Of a stretch of DNA of 64,000 bases, positions 9,818-19,500 are shown piece after piece. How positions within the stretch are numbered: the stretch's first letter is position 1; every line of letters begins with the position of its first letter. The stretch is from assembly GCF_003992725.1 (NCBI RefSeq), contig NZ_RZNF01000012.1, positions 558,001 through 622,000 on the forward strand, read 5' to 3'. Source of the stretch: Rhodomicrobium lacus. GTDB taxonomy: Bacteria; Pseudomonadota; Alphaproteobacteria; Rhizobiales; Rhodomicrobiaceae. Made by a program: the position numbers and the translations under genes. The notes below the pieces were generated by a model, which was given only the letters and a program-made list of their open reading frames with translations, had not been told where the DNA came from and ran no database searches.

Positions 9818-10402
9818 CTAATTGCTCCGTTTTTTCAATGCGGTTTCCTTGGCGGGGGCAGTTTCGGCCGTCGGCTTCTGTGGCACAGCCGCCACGGCCT
9901 GCGGCTTGACCGCATCCACGGCGATCCCCTCGACACGCCAGACGCCATCGAGCCGGATGAACGACAGGTCGTACTGAACCTGCAGGGGCTGGGTCGGGAA
10001 ATTGCCGACGATGCGCAATTTTCTGTTTTGCGTCAGTTCGGGATTTTTGGTGAGGTTCGGCGCGAGCAATAAAACCGGCGTGAGATTGATCTTGCGTGCG
10101 CGAAGATTGGCAAAGAACGCGGTGACTTGCGCCTGATCGAAACGCTCGCGGAAAACCGGCGAACCCATATCGCGCAGCACCGAATAATTACCGGTCTGGT
10201 TCGCGTGCTGAAGCGCAAGGATCGTCGATTTGATCAGCATTGCGAGTTCGGCGGCTTCGATCCTGATTTCAGGCTTCGCCTCAGGGCTTTTTGCGGTCGC
10301 CTCTGGCCGGGGTTTATCCGCCGGTCCCTTCGTCTGCGCCGTCGCGGCCAAGGGCAAGGCTGAAATCGCTGCCGCACAGAGCCAGAAACGCACTGCTCGC
10401 AT
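9818..10402 (-). CDS. Exported protein of unknown function
   Basis: A 194-residue protein with a clear signal peptide (MRAVRFWLCAAAISALPLAA, cleavage after TAQ). A low-complexity Lys/Pro/Glu linker follows, then a compact domain containing LMIKSTILALQHANQTGNYS-like sequence (here ELAMLIKSTILALQ...) and a terminal VQYDLSFIRLDGVWRVEGIAV that resembles the SnoaL/NTF2-like or lumazine-binding ending. The tail is Ala/Pro/Lys-rich. Similar hypothetical periplasmic proteins are frequent in alphaproteobacteria. Function unknown. It lies just past the terminator of the adhesin gene. Confidence 0.75.
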   Translation of the reverse strand: MRAVRFWLCAAAISALPLAATAQTKGPADKPRPEATAKSPEAKPEIRIEAAELAMLIKSTILALQHANQTGNYSVLRDMGSPVFRERFDQAQVTAFFANLRARKINLTPVLLLAPNLTKNPELTQNRKLRIVGNFPTQPLQVQYDLSFIRLDGVWRVEGIAVDAVKPQAVAAVPQKPTAETAPAKETALKKRSN

Positions 10403-10425
10403 CGGACCACTCCACTATTTGCAAC

Positions 10426-10454
10426 AAAAAAGGCTGCCGCCGAAGCGGCAGCCT
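10426..10454 (-). terminator. Rho-independent terminator of the adhesin gene
   Basis: Read on the minus strand, a perfect 10-bp stem (AGGCTGCCGC, TTCG loop, GCGGCAGCCT) is followed by six T. It separates the adhesin gene from the exported-protein gene. Confidence 0.92.
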
Positions 10455-10478
10455 GATGCGTCTGCCTCGACCCGGCAG

Positions 10479-11570
10479 TTACCAGGTGAACTGAACGCCG
10501 GCGCGACCGCCGACATTGTCGCGCTCGGTGGCGAAGCCGACGCCGCCCGTCAGGGCCACGCGCTCGCCGAAGCCGAACAGGTTCTTGCCGAGAACGCCCT
10601 GCAGGCCGACGCCGATCGCGTTCGAGCCGTCATAGGTGCCGAAGTTCACGGACACGCCAAACTTCTCGCCAGCGACGAGGTCGGGCGTCTGTACTGCGAG
10701 CGCGATGGCGACGCCGTCACGCACGTCCTTGATGCGGTCGTTCAAAAGCGCGTCTCGGGAGTCGACATAAGCCTTGTTCGTAGCATCGGTCGCAGCGATA
10801 GGGGTCCCAACGTTCTGGATGCGGTTGCCGCCGAAGTCGACGTCCGTGCCGGCGCTGACGGTAAGGCTGTCGGAGATCACCGCGCCGCCGCTGAGCGTGG
10901 ACAGACCTGTGACCGTGTGGGTACCTGTCACAGTGGAATTGCCCGCGACCACAAGATTGCCGCCGATGGCCGCGTCAGTCGTCACGCTGAGCGTGTCGGT
11001 CGTCGTGCCGCCCGTGATGTTAGCGCCGCCAGCCGTGACGGTAAGCGCGCCGCCCGAAGTGATGCCGCCTGCGCCAGCTACCAGCGCGGAACCCGAAAGC
11101 GTACCGGTGCTCGTCACGCCAGTCGCGTTGACGGTGGTGGAATCGGTTCCGTCGGTCACGGTCAGCACACCATCCGTCGTCAGGCCGGCGGCGGTCAGAG
11201 TCGTCGTGTTGGTGCCATCAGTTGATTCGACGGTACCAGTCGTCGCCAGGCCGCTCGCATTCAGAGTCGTCGTATTGGTGCCGTTGGTCGACTCAACGCG
11301 GGTGCTGGTCACAGAGGTCGTGTTCCCGCTGGTGTCGTTGACTGAGAAACCGGCACCGGCGATCACGGACGAGCTCGTTCCATCGGTCGCAGTGATCGAC
11401 GTGGCGGTGTTCGTGCCGTCAGAAAGATTGCCGCTCGCGTCGGTGAGAACCGGTGTGCCCGCAGCCACGCCCCCAAGCTGCACGGTTGCTTGCGCGAAGC
11501 CCGCCCCGCTCGAAAGCGCGAGCACGCTGGCGCCTGCGATAAGTGTCGCCAGAGTTTTGTTCATTTGCAT
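10479..11570 (-). CDS. YadA-like trimeric autotransporter adhesin (short)
   Basis: A 363-residue surface protein. It has a signal peptide (ATLIAGASVLALSSGAGFAQ), a Thr/Gly/Ser-rich passenger of roughly 22-24-residue imperfect repeats (STNGTNTTTL, STDGTNTTTL, VTDGTDSTTV) typical of a beta-solenoid, and a short coiled neck near IQNVGTPIAATDATNKAYVDS. The C-terminal anchor of about 75 residues ends in Trp (AGVQFTW), matching the YadA anchor that trimerises into a 12-strand barrel. It is small for the family, with almost no stalk. I chose the ATG at 11570 because AGGAAAGGG lies seven bases upstream; the ATG two codons later is also possible. Confidence 0.85.
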   Translation of the reverse strand: MQMNKTLATLIAGASVLALSSGAGFAQATVQLGGVAAGTPVLTDASGNLSDGTNTATSITATDGTSSSVIAGAGFSVNDTSGNTTSVTSTRVESTNGTNTTTLNASGLATTGTVESTDGTNTTTLTAAGLTTDGVLTVTDGTDSTTVNATGVTSTGTLSGSALVAGAGGITSGGALTVTAGGANITGGTTTDTLSVTTDAAIGGNLVVAGNSTVTGTHTVTGLSTLSGGAVISDSLTVSAGTDVDFGGNRIQNVGTPIAATDATNKAYVDSRDALLNDRIKDVRDGVAIALAVQTPDLVAGEKFGVSVNFGTYDGSNAIGVGLQGVLGKNLFGFGERVALTGGVGFATERDNVGGRAGVQFTW

Positions 11571-12173
11571 CGGATTGCCCTTTCCTGAAGCCAAGGCGAT
11601 TTAAAGGAGACTCAAAAAGCGAATACTCCACTTAATACTCGTCTAGGTTGCAAAGAACATTCAGCAACTCAAGCTCGAAATGACCTTGTGGGAATGAAAC
11701 GGTAGGCTGTGGTGCAACCATGCAACTATCATTGGTTGCATCTCCGGAGCCCAGGCGACCTTTCGCGTGGCATGACGCGCCTGTTGCACGGTGCCGGGCA
11801 TCGGCGGATACGGAGTTGTTTTTATTATATCTTATCGAAAGTAAGGGCCGATTGAATCGGACGGACGCGCGTCGCCGGCGTCTCCCGACAAGCGAAAGCC
11901 TCCGGTCACAAGCGCGCTCCACAGCGGACGGCCACCAGCCGCATCCGCTTTGCATCGAGTGCGCGCCCTCTCTTCTTGGTTTGTTCGCGTCGTGCCTGAA
12001 AATCGCTTCGCACTTATCCAGGCGCTCTCCAAAGCGGTCGCGGGCGACCGATAGGACCGGCCTCGGCCTGGGCGACGTCAACCGACCATCGCAACCTGAT
12101 AGATATATCGGTTGACCACCTCGCGTTTTCGTAAATACTTGGGTTATTCGGCTGACGCGTTGTGGGAGGTTCG
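11571..12173. other. 600-base intergenic region
   Basis: No supported gene. It contains the adhesin promoter region and a 7-bp inverted repeat at 11720-11741. An AT-rich patch near 11815-11840 interrupts GC-rich DNA. Frames of up to 149 codons exist on both strands but have Arg-rich, non-protein-like translations and no ribosome-binding site. Confidence 0.5.
11720..11741. promoter_or_regulatory. Inverted repeat ATGCAAC-N8-GTTGCAT
   Basis: A perfect 7-bp inverted repeat with an 8-base spacer about 150 bases upstream of the adhesin start. Its half-site resembles the GCAACA half-site of the TetR operators at 20387 and 20422, but the spacing differs, so shared binding is speculation. Confidence 0.35.
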
Positions 12174-12368
12174 ATGCCCCTGAGAGAAACCATTTCCCGC
12201 CTCTGGGAAAAGTTCCTATGCAAAGAGAACCCCGAGGAAAGCCAGGAACGTCTTAACGATTCGCTGTTGTGCGATATCGAACAGAGGGCGCTTGAGATCG
12301 TTCGGTCGAATCGGGATTTGTGCAGTGGGGAGCCGTCGCAGATCCGCGATGCCAGGGACGCGGCCTAG
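12174..12368 (+). CDS. Small protein of unknown function
   Basis: A 64-residue hydrophilic, probably helical protein (PLRETISRLWEKFL, then acidic EENP-like and DIEQRALEIVRSN segments). It has a good GGGAGG ribosome-binding site five bases before the ATG, which is the main reason to accept it. No family is recognised. The aromatic/basic N-terminal helix could be amphipathic. It is isolated between the adhesin promoter and the pyrophosphatase gene. Confidence 0.5.
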   Translation: MPLRETISRLWEKFLCKENPEESQERLNDSLLCDIEQRALEIVRSNRDLCSGEPSQIRDARDAA

Positions 12369-12588
12369 AAACGCCGCGCGCCGATAGGCTCTGTCGGCAA
12401 TCGCGCACAGAACCGGCCCCCGGAAAATCGAGCGGGATCGAATCCTTGAGCGATACTCCGGCTCAACGCCGCCGAGGTGTGCAGAAGCCGCTGTCATCAG
12501 GCAGGCCATGAATGCCAAGGCTTGCGGGCCGGGGGACGACGCACCGCACATCGAATCTGCGGCATTCCGACAGGTGGCAGATACGACA

Positions 12589-12619
12589 ATGGCCGGGTTT
12601 CCCCGGCCATTGGTTTTTC
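12589..12619 (+). terminator. Hairpin with T-run upstream of hppA stop
   Basis: The perfect 10-bp stem AATGGCCGGG (12589-12598) / CCCGGCCATT (12603-12612) is followed by GGTTTTT on the plus strand. On the minus strand it lies just past the hppA stop but lacks a T-run. Nearly the same stem recurs at 21322-21347. Confidence 0.65.
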
Positions 12620-12659
12620 TGCGGTTGTGCCGGCCTGTGCCAGCAAGCTGCCTAGGCGC

Positions 12660-14813
12660 CTACTGGTGAGCCAGCACGGCGAGGATCAGAAGCGCCACGA
12701 TATTGGTGATCTTGATCATCGGGTTGACTGCCGGTCCGGCGGTGTCCTTGTAGGGATCGCCCACCGTGTCGCCGGTCACCGACGCCTTGTGAGCATCGGA
12801 ACCCTTCAAATGCCGGACGCCGTCCTTGTCGACGAAGCCGTCTTCGAACGACTTCTTGGCGTTATCCCACGCGCCGCCGCCCGAGGTCATCGAGATGGCG
12901 ACGAAAAGACCCGTGATGATGACGCCGAGAAGCATCGCACCGAGGGCGGAGAACGCGGCCGATTTGCCCGCTATCGCGTTGATGATCACGAAGATCGCGA
13001 CCGGCGACAGGACCGGCAGAAGCGACGGGATCACCATTTCCTTGATGGCGGCCTTGGTCAGCATGTCGACCGCGCGACCGTAGTCGGGCTTCTCGGTGCC
13101 CTTCATGATGCCCGGCTTTTCGCGGAACTGACGGCGGACCTCTTCAACGATGGAACTCGCCGCGCGTCCGACAGCCGTCATGCCCATCGCCGCGAAGAGA
13201 TAAGGCAGCAGGCCGCCGAAAAGCAGGCCGACCACGACATACGGGTTCGAAAGCGAGAAGTCGACGGTCACGTTCTTGAAGTACTGGAAGTGATCCGGGC
13301 TCGTCGCCGCCTGGTTGATGAAATAACGCAGGTCTTCCGTATAAGCCGCGAACAGGACGAGCGCGCCGAGGCCCGCGGAACCGATGGCATAACCCTTCGT
13401 CACGGCCTTTGTGGTGTTGCCGACCGCGTCGAGCGCGTCGGTGGTCTTGCGGACAGCCGATGGCAGATCCGACATCTCGGCGATGCCGCCGGCATTGTCC
13501 GTCACCGGGCCGAAAGCATCGAGCGCGACGACCATACCGGCCAGCGCGAGCATCGTGGTCACTGCAATCGCGATGCCGTAAAGACCGGCGAGGTTGTAGG
13601 TCGACAGGATGCCCGCGATGATGACGATTGCCGGAAGCGCGGTCGCCTCAAGCGAAACGGCGAGACCCTGAATGACGTTCGTGCCATGTCCGGTCACGGA
13701 CGCTTGCGCGATCGACTTCACGGGGCGATAGCCCGTGCCGGTGTAGTACTCCGTGATCACGACGATGGCCGTTGTAACCGCGAGACCGATTACGCCGCAC
13801 CAGAACAGGTCGAAGCCTGTGAACGTCGCTTCATTGGCTTTCAGCGTCGTTCCGAGGCCGACGAGATAGTCGGTCAGCGGATAGAGGGCGATCAGCGAGA
13901 GGACGCCGGTGGCGATGAACCCCTTGTAGAGCGCGCCCATGATCGAGTTGTTAGAGCCGAGACGGACGAAGAACGTGCCGACGATGGACGTTACGACGCA
14001 GGCCGCACCGATGGCGAGCGGGAAGATCATCATCCGCGACAGGAGGGCCGGATCGTAGGCGAAGTAGATGGAGGAAAGCACCATCGTCGCAACGACGGTC
14101 ACGGCGTAGGTCTCGAACAGGTCGGCAGCCATGCCGGCGCAGTCGCCGACGTTGTCGCCGACGTTGTCGGCGATGGTTGCCGGGTTGCGCGGGTCGTCTT
14201 CTGGGATACCGGCTTCCACCTTGCCGACGAGGTCGCCGCCGACGTCCGCGCCTTTCGTGAAGATGCCGCCGCCGAGGCGCGCGAAGATCGAGATCAGCGA
14301 GGCGCCGAAGCCGAGAGCGACGAGCGCATCGATGACGCGGCGGTCATTCGGCGCGTAGCCGAGATACTGCGTCAGCACGGTGTAATAGATGGTCACACCG
14401 AGCAGCGCGAGGCCGGCCACGAGAAGCCCCGTCACCGCGCCAGCCTTGAAGGCCATGGACAGGCCCTGTCCGAGGCTTTCCGAAGACGCCTGCGTCGTCC
14501 GCACATTCGCGCGCACCGACACGAGCATGCCGATGAAGCCCGCTGCGCCGGACAGAAGCGCGCCGATCAGAAAGCCGACACCGACCGTCAAGGAAAGCAG
14601 ATAGGCGAGGATGACGAAGATGACAGCGCCGACAATCGCGATCGTGGTGTACTGCCGCGCCAGATAGGCGGATGCGCCTTCCTGAATGGCCGCCGCGATT
14701 TCCTGCATGCGCGCGTTGCCGGAACTTGCCGCCAACAGCGAGCGCGTGGTCAGCGCGCCGTAAAGGATGGAGAGCGCGCCTCCAGCAATAATGATCCAAA
14801 GTACTTGGTTCAT
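12660..14813 (-). CDS. hppA: K+-independent proton-translocating pyrophosphatase
   Basis: A 717-residue integral membrane proton pump with about 16 TM segments that couples pyrophosphate hydrolysis to H+ export, or the reverse. The substrate motif [19 protein letters not shown] and the companion [18 protein letters not shown] near residues 205-240 contain the Mg-PPi-binding Asp residues. The segment [18 protein letters not shown] has Lys where K+-dependent enzymes have Ala, which places it in the K+-independent class known from Rhodospirillum rubrum. Length is normal. It is monocistronic, as expected for a phototroph that uses PPi as an energy reserve. Confidence 0.96.
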   Translation of the reverse strand: MNQVLWIIIAGGALSILYGALTTRSLLAASSGNARMQEIAAAIQEGASAYLARQYTTIAIVGAVIFVILAYLLSLTVGVGFLIGALLSGAAGFIGMLVSVRANVRTTQASSESLGQGLSMAFKAGAVTGLLVAGLALLGVTIYYTVLTQYLGYAPNDRRVIDALVALGFGASLISIFARLGGGIFTKGADVGGDLVGKVEAGIPEDDPRNPATIADNVGDNVGDCAGMAADLFETYAVTVVATMVLSSIYFAYDPALLSRMMIFPLAIGAACVVTSIVGTFFVRLGSNNSIMGALYKGFIATGVLSLIALYPLTDYLVGLGTTLKANEATFTGFDLFWCGVIGLAVTTAIVVITEYYTGTGYRPVKSIAQASVTGHGTNVIQGLAVSLEATALPAIVIIAGILSTYNLAGLYGIAIAVTTMLALAGMVVALDAFGPVTDNAGGIAEMSDLPSAVRKTTDALDAVGNTTKAVTKGYAIGSAGLGALVLFAAYTEDLRYFINQAATSPDHFQYFKNVTVDFSLSNPYVVVGLLFGGLLPYLFAAMGMTAVGRAASSIVEEVRRQFREKPGIMKGTEKPDYGRAVDMLTKAAIKEMVIPSLLPVLSPVAIFVIINAIAGKSAAFSALGAMLLGVIITGLFVAISMTSGGGAWDNAKKSFEDGFVDKDGVRHLKGSDAHKASVTGDTVGDPYKDTAGPAVNPMIKITNIVALLILAVLAHQ

Positions 14814-15210
14814 GGATGAGATCCTGGAACGAGAGGGTTGGGCGAAAGATGCCCACCGCCGGACGAGTGGGATTATCGTTTAGCTCCCGGCACAGCGCCG
14901 CGACCTTAGAAAACTTGGCCGCACAAGGCAACACGCGAGTGTCAACACATTTTCCGGAGCCGCATGGCTGGTATCATTGTCAAGGCGCGGAAGACTCGAG
15001 CATGTTTTTTCTGGAAGCGCCTTTGTCGTGACAAGTTGTCCGACGGCCTATAGTCGCAGTTCTGCTTGCGGGGGCGCAGAGCGGGCGGCCGCGCGCCTTG
15101 CGCGAAACCGCTCGCGGGTGTCGATGCCGTGGATCGGTGCGCCGAAATCCGGCTTGCGAAACAAAGGACGCGCGCTGTTCACATCGCGATGCGTCTGAAC
15201 CGGGCCTGAC
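14814..15210. other. Intergenic region between hppA promoter and ychF end
   Basis: About 400 bases with the hppA upstream region and the 3' end of ychF. A 100-codon minus-strand frame partly overlapping ychF has an Arg/Ala-rich translation and no ribosome-binding site. No RNA gene or terminator was recognised. Confidence 0.5.
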
Positions 15211-16314
15211 CTAATTCGCGAAGCGGAAATGCAAGACGTCGCCGTCGTTGACGACATACTCTTTGCCTTCGAGGCGGAATTTTCCTGCCTCCTTGGCGCC
15301 TGTCTCGCCGCCGAGCGAAACGAAATCGCTATAGGCGATCGTCTCCGCACGGATGAAGCCCTTCTCGAAATCCGAGTGAATCACGCCCGCGGCAGCAGGC
15401 GCCGCCGTGCCCTTGGTGATCGTCCAGGCGCGGGTTTCCTTTGGCCCTGCGGTGAAGTAGGTGATGAGGTCGAGAAGATGATAGCCCGCTGAAATCAGGC
15501 GGTTGAGGCCCGGCTCGGTGAGCCCCAGTTCAGCGAGATAAAGCGTGCGCTCCTCCTCGTCGAGTTGCGCAAGCTCGGACTCGATCTTGGCCGAGATGAT
15601 GACCACTTCCGCGCCTTCCGGCCGGTAGCGATCTTCCACGATCCTTGAAAAGGCGTTGCCCGTCCCCGCGCTTGCCTCGTCCACATTGCAGACGTAAAGC
15701 GCGGGTTTGGCGGTGAGAAGCTGAAGATTGCGGAAGGCGCGATGATCGGCCTCGGGGATCTCCGCCAGTGCGAGCCGCGCGGGCTTTCCCTCGGAAACAT
15801 ATTTCAGCGCGACGTCGATCAGCTGGATCGCGGTCTTCGCTTCCTTGTCGTTGCCCTTGGCCTTTTTTTCGAGGGCGGGGCGGCGGCGTTCCAGACTTTC
15901 CAGATCGGCGAGCATAAGCTCCGTTTCGATTGTGTCTGCATCCGCCAGCGGATCGACGCGGCCCTCGACATGCGTCACGTCGTCGTCCACGAAGCAGCGG
16001 AGCACATAGGCGATCGCGTCGCACTCGCGGATGTTGGCGAGGAACTTGTTGCCGAGACCCTCGCCTTTCGACGCACCGCGCACGAGCCCGGCGATATCCA
16101 CGAAGGTCAGGCGCGTCGGGATGATCGCGGCGGATTTCGCAGCGGCCGCGATTTTCTGCAGGCGCTCGTCGGGCACCGAGACCTCGCCCACATTCGGCTC
16201 GATCGTGCAGAAGGGATAATTCGCGGCCTGCGCTGCCGCCGTCTGTGTCAAGGCGTTGAAAAGCGTGGATTTACCCACGTTTGGCAGGCCGACGATACCG
16301 CACTTGAAACCCAT
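15211..16314 (-). CDS. ychF: Redox-regulated ATPase YchF (Obg-family P-loop NTPase)
   Basis: A 367-residue cytosolic NTPase associated with ribosomes. The P-loop [15 protein letters not shown] is at the N-terminus and G3 is [20 protein letters not shown]. The G4 position reads CNVDEA, close to the NxxE type that makes YchF prefer ATP over GTP. A coiled-coil insertion ([20 protein letters not shown]) and a C-terminal TGS domain ending [10 protein letters not shown] complete the standard layout. It sits downstream of pth on the same strand, the widespread pth-ychF neighbourhood. Confidence 0.96.
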   Translation of the reverse strand: MGFKCGIVGLPNVGKSTLFNALTQTAAAQAANYPFCTIEPNVGEVSVPDERLQKIAAAAKSAAIIPTRLTFVDIAGLVRGASKGEGLGNKFLANIRECDAIAYVLRCFVDDDVTHVEGRVDPLADADTIETELMLADLESLERRRPALEKKAKGNDKEAKTAIQLIDVALKYVSEGKPARLALAEIPEADHRAFRNLQLLTAKPALYVCNVDEASAGTGNAFSRIVEDRYRPEGAEVVIISAKIESELAQLDEEERTLYLAELGLTEPGLNRLISAGYHLLDLITYFTAGPKETRAWTITKGTAAPAAAGVIHSDFEKGFIRAETIAYSDFVSLGGETGAKEAGKFRLEGKEYVVNDGDVLHFRFAN

Positions 16315-16658
16315 GAAACGTCCTGTCGATGCTTTGTCTGTGAGCTTTTCAGGCGAAGTGGATGCATGTTCGCGTGAAGAAACGACTCAAATCGGTAAGC
16401 CCGTGAGCCCTATACGATGAACTGCAAAGGAGCCCGGTGAGGCGGCAATCCGGCGGCCGCAGCCTCATTCCCAAGGCGCACCGCCACTCCCGAAGGGGCG
16501 AACCGTGCTGCAAAACCTCGCTGTCGCCTTGCCGCTAGCGGCTCATGCGACAAGGGGTCTTGCACGCGTCTCGCAGCAGCCTTCGGTTGCTATAAGGTCT
16601 TGCGCGACCGAAGTCCAGCCGGCGGGCTCACCGAAGAGGCCCGCCGCAGCCTCTCGCG
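16315..16658. other. Intergenic region between pth and ychF
   Basis: About 340 bases. A GC-rich inverted repeat (GGCGGGC near 16621 pairing with GCCCGCC near 16638) lies at the pth end but has no T-run on the minus strand. The rest carries no supported gene; the ychF promoter is probably here. Confidence 0.5.
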
Positions 16659-18827
16659 TCAACCCCGAACGCGGCGGCGGAACCAGCCGAAGAAACCGCC
16701 GCCCTTCTTGTTGGCAACCGGGGTGGAGGCTGGCTCGCTGCCGGAATCCGGAACGGACGGATTTTCAGGAGCGCTCGGCCTTTCGATCACGGCTGCGGCA
16801 GCTGCGCCTGCAAATTCCAGCTCGCGCTCGGAATGGACCGGGGCGGAAGCCTGTACCTGCTCGGGGAGAGGCGTGGGCTCGGGCTCCTGAACCGGGTCCG
16901 GACCGGGGATGGGTGCAGGTTCCGGCGCGGGGTCCGGATCGCTGACGGGCTCCGGCTCGGGGACAGGCTGCGGCTCCGGCGCGGGAACCGGGTCGATGAT
17001 CGGCTCGGGCTCCGGTGCCGGCTCCGGCGATCCTGCGTGAATTGGCTCTGTGACCGGCTCCGGCTCGACGACGCTTGCCTCGACGCCGCCTTGCTCAGGC
17101 GCGTCTTCCGAAACCTCGACAGGCGTGGCGAAAGCCTCTTCAACCGCCGGGGCTTGGACAGGAGCCTCATCGACCGTTACGGTCGTTTCCGCCTCGGTCG
17201 TCTCTTCATCCACGCTCGGCGCGGCGTTGAGCGTTTCAGCGGGCTCCTCTGTCGCGAGCGGCACCTGTTCGGTTTCGGACTGGGCGGAGAGGTCCACCTG
17301 CGGCTCGGCTATGTGGGCGCCTTGTTCGGGAGTTTCTTCAAAACGTTCCGAAGAGGTCGCCTCTTCGGCGGCCGCGTTCACAACAGCGCTCGCTTCGCCT
17401 TCGCCGGACAGGCCGACGACGGCGTCTTCGTCGCCGGTCGTCGCCACCGGCGCTGCATCGGCCTCGGGCTGCTTCGGTGCGGTGGCCTCAAGCGCTTCCC
17501 TTGCGGCGAGGATTTCCTGATCGCGCGGCACGCGCTGAGGCGGCACCTCGCGCTCCAGATCGAAAACGGTTTCTGTCGAACCAGCGGCGTCGGGATGAGG
17601 GAGAACAACGGCGGAGGATACAGCGCCGCCACTTCCGTCCCGCCCGGCCGATACCGTGATCGGAGGAAGGAGCATCGGTTCGATGGGCTTCGTCGCTGCC
17701 GCCACGATTGCAGCAAGCGCTTCTGCTTCGGGGTCGGCTGTGGTTTCGCTCACCTCTTCCACCGCAACGGGCTCGGCGGCGGGGGCTGTAACCTCTGGCT
17801 CAACCGCGATTTCTTCAGCCGCGACGGGCTCAACGGCAGGCGCTTCGGCAATCGGCTCGGAGATCACTTCGCCGATGTCTGCGGGCTCCGTGGCGAGAGC
17901 CTCGGCTACGGGCTCGGCCACGATTTCGGACACTGCGCCTGCGGCGGCCTCGGTTTCCGGTTCTTGCGTCTCGCTTGCCACCGCCTGCGGAGCAGTCTCC
18001 GCCTCTGTTTCGGCAGGTGCCGGGACTTCCTCGACAATGGGAGCTTCTACCGAACTCGGCGTTTCGATCCCGAGAGACGCGATGGCATCCTCGACCGACG
18101 CGAAAGCGACGCCTCCCTCGGCGGCCGGTTCCTCGGCTGGCGCGTCTGCAACGGCATCCGAAGCGATCGCCTCTGCTGCTGCCGGGGCCCGCTCATCGGA
18201 CGTCTCATGCGCCGCAGCCGGTGCTTCAGCGGCGCCCGTTACCTCTGCCGCCTTCGGGAGTGGCTTCCGTCCCCGGGCGGCTTCGCTCAAAAAACTGGCC
18301 TCTTTTCCTTCCACGAGGTTCGTCATTCCGCGCGCGACGCCTTCGAGGAGCGGCACGAGCCATTCTTCATCGGCTCTCGCGAAATCGTGGAGGACGTAAT
18401 TGGCGACGAGCGCCTTGTCGCCGGGGTGACCGACGCCCAGCCGCACCCGGCGATAATCATTGCCGACATGCGCGGTGATGGACTTAAGGCCGTTGTGACC
18501 GGCATTGCCACCGCCAGTCTTCACGCGGATCTTGCCGGGTTCGAGGTCGATCTCGTCATGGATGACGATCACATCGCTGACGGCCAGCTTGTAAAAGCGG
18601 AGGGCTTCGCCGACGGCGCGGCCGCTCTCGTTCATAAAGGTAGCGGGTTTCAAGAGGATGGCGCGAACGAGGCCGATCTGCCCTTCGGCGACCAGCCCCT
18701 GAAACCGCTTCTTCCACGGCGAGAAACCGTAGCCCCTCGCCAATTCGTCAACCGCCAGAAAACCGATGTTGTGGCGGTTGCCACGATATTTCTCACCCGG
18801 ATTACCCAATCCGACGATCAGCTTCAT
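16659..18827 (-). CDS. pth: Peptidyl-tRNA hydrolase with long disordered C-terminal tail
   Basis: A 722-residue protein. Residues 1-190 are a normal Pth that releases peptides from peptidyl-tRNA; the catalytic set N9, H19, N66, D91 and the HNGLKSI region are intact. Residues from about 190 form an uninterrupted low-complexity tail of about 530 residues, rich in Ala, Glu, Val, Pro and Thr, with a Pro-Glu/Pro-Asp zone (PEPQPVPEPEPVSDPDPAPE). The last 16 residues (KKGGGFFGWFRRRVRG) are basic and aromatic. Ordinary Pth is about 190-250 residues. The ATG at 18827 fits the family; an in-frame GTG lies at 18842. The gene follows rplY by 55 bases. Function of the tail is unknown; membrane or ribosome tethering is speculation. 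Confidence 0.9.
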   Translation of the reverse strand: MKLIVGLGNPGEKYRGNRHNIGFLAVDELARGYGFSPWKKRFQGLVAEGQIGLVRAILLKPATFMNESGRAVGEALRFYKLAVSDVIVIHDEIDLEPGKIRVKTGGGNAGHNGLKSITAHVGNDYRRVRLGVGHPGDKALVANYVLHDFARADEEWLVPLLEGVARGMTNLVEGKEASFLSEAARGRKPLPKAAEVTGAAEAPAAAHETSDERAPAAAEAIASDAVADAPAEEPAAEGGVAFASVEDAIASLGIETPSSVEAPIVEEVPAPAETEAETAPQAVASETQEPETEAAAGAVSEIVAEPVAEALATEPADIGEVISEPIAEAPAVEPVAAEEIAVEPEVTAPAAEPVAVEEVSETTADPEAEALAAIVAAATKPIEPMLLPPITVSAGRDGSGGAVSSAVVLPHPDAAGSTETVFDLEREVPPQRVPRDQEILAAREALEATAPKQPEADAAPVATTGDEDAVVGLSGEGEASAVVNAAAEEATSSERFEETPEQGAHIAEPQVDLSAQSETEQVPLATEEPAETLNAAPSVDEETTEAETTVTVDEAPVQAPAVEEAFATPVEVSEDAPEQGGVEASVVEPEPVTEPIHAGSPEPAPEPEPIIDPVPAPEPQPVPEPEPVSDPDPAPEPAPIPGPDPVQEPEPTPLPEQVQASAPVHSERELEFAGAAAAAVIERPSAPENPSVPDSGSEPASTPVANKKGGGFFGWFRRRVRG

Positions 18828-18882
18828 GATGAAATCTCTCACATTTTATCGATGATGAACGCCGAACTGGTATGGGAGGATG

Positions 18883-19500
18883 CTACTCGCTCTTTTCAGC
18901 CGCGGCGGCTTCAGCCGCCTCTTCCGATATCTGCGCAGCCGCGCCCGCGATCGTTGCGACCGTGAAGTCGCGGTCCGTGATGGTGGGGGTGATGCCAGCC
19001 GGAAGCTTCACGGCGGAGATGTGAATGCTGTCGCCGATGTCGTAGCCGGTCAGGTCGACCGTGATGTGATCGGGGATCGAATCCGCCGGGCAAGACAGTT
19101 CGACCGAATGGCGCACGATGTTGAGGGCGCCGCCGCGCTTCAGGCCGGGCGATGCTTCTTCGTTGGTGAAGTGCACCGGGATTTCGACTTCGAGGCGCGA
19201 AGACTTCGAGACGCGCAGGAAATCCACGTGAATCGGAAAATCGCGCACCGGATCGACCTGCACCTCGCGCGGGATCACGCGCTCTTTCTTGCCGTCGATG
19301 TCGAGCAGGTAGACCGTCGAGAGGAAATGGCCAGTCTGATAGTGCTGCCAGACATGCCGATATTCGAGCGTGACATTCGCGGGGCTCTTTTCGCCGCCGT
19401 AAACGACGCCCGGAACGAGCTTCTGTGCCCGGAGCGCGCGGTTCGCAAGCTTGCCGGTGCCTTCGCGCGCCTGCGCCTTGAGTTCGATAACCTCAGCCAT
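18883..19500 (-). CDS. rplY: Large-subunit ribosomal protein bL25 (Ctc type)
   Basis: A 205-residue long-form bL25. The N-terminal domain (EVIELKAQAREGTGKLANRALR, PGVVYGG) binds 5S rRNA, and the C-terminal Ctc/TL5 domain carries conserved PIHVDFLRV- and GYDIGDSIHIS-like segments. A short Ala/Glu-rich tail ends the protein. The ATG at 19500 is the family start; the frame extends 45 bases further without support. It leads the rplY-pth-ychF block. Confidence 0.95.
   Translation of the reverse strand: MAEVIELKAQAREGTGKLANRALRAQKLVPGVVYGGEKSPANVTLEYRHVWQHYQTGHFLSTVYLLDIDGKKERVIPREVQVDPVRDFPIHVDFLRVSKSSRLEVEIPVHFTNEEASPGLKRGGALNIVRHSVELSCPADSIPDHITVDLTGYDIGDSIHISAVKLPAGITPTITDRDFTVATIAGAAAQISEEAAEAAAAEKSE

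Noticed and set aside
11632-12115. Frames of 131-149 codons on both strands in the adhesin upstream region
   Set aside because: Arg/Ser-rich translations, overlapping each other in antisense, with no ribosome-binding site or domain.
12110-12200. tRNA-like or attachment-site-like sequence (GGTTCGATGCCCC)
   Set aside because: The arms that would form the T-stem (GGGAG and GCCCC) do not pair and no acceptor or anticodon arm can be built.
12477-14819. Long plus-strand frame of 780 codons opposite hppA
   Set aside because: It mirrors the codon structure of a certain membrane pump; the translation is Arg/Asp/His-rich without any domain and has no ribosome-binding site.
16659-18827. Frameshift or misassembly joining pth to a separate gene
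   Set aside because: The frame is continuous with steady composition, and no start codon with a ribosome-binding site for a separate gene was seen at the junction. It remains listed as a finding because only comparison can settle it.
16833-18965. 710-codon plus-strand frame opposite the Pth tail
   Set aside because: It is a shadow caused by the GC-biased third positions. The minus-strand frame includes the certain Pth domain and the opposite translation is Arg/Leu/Gly-rich.
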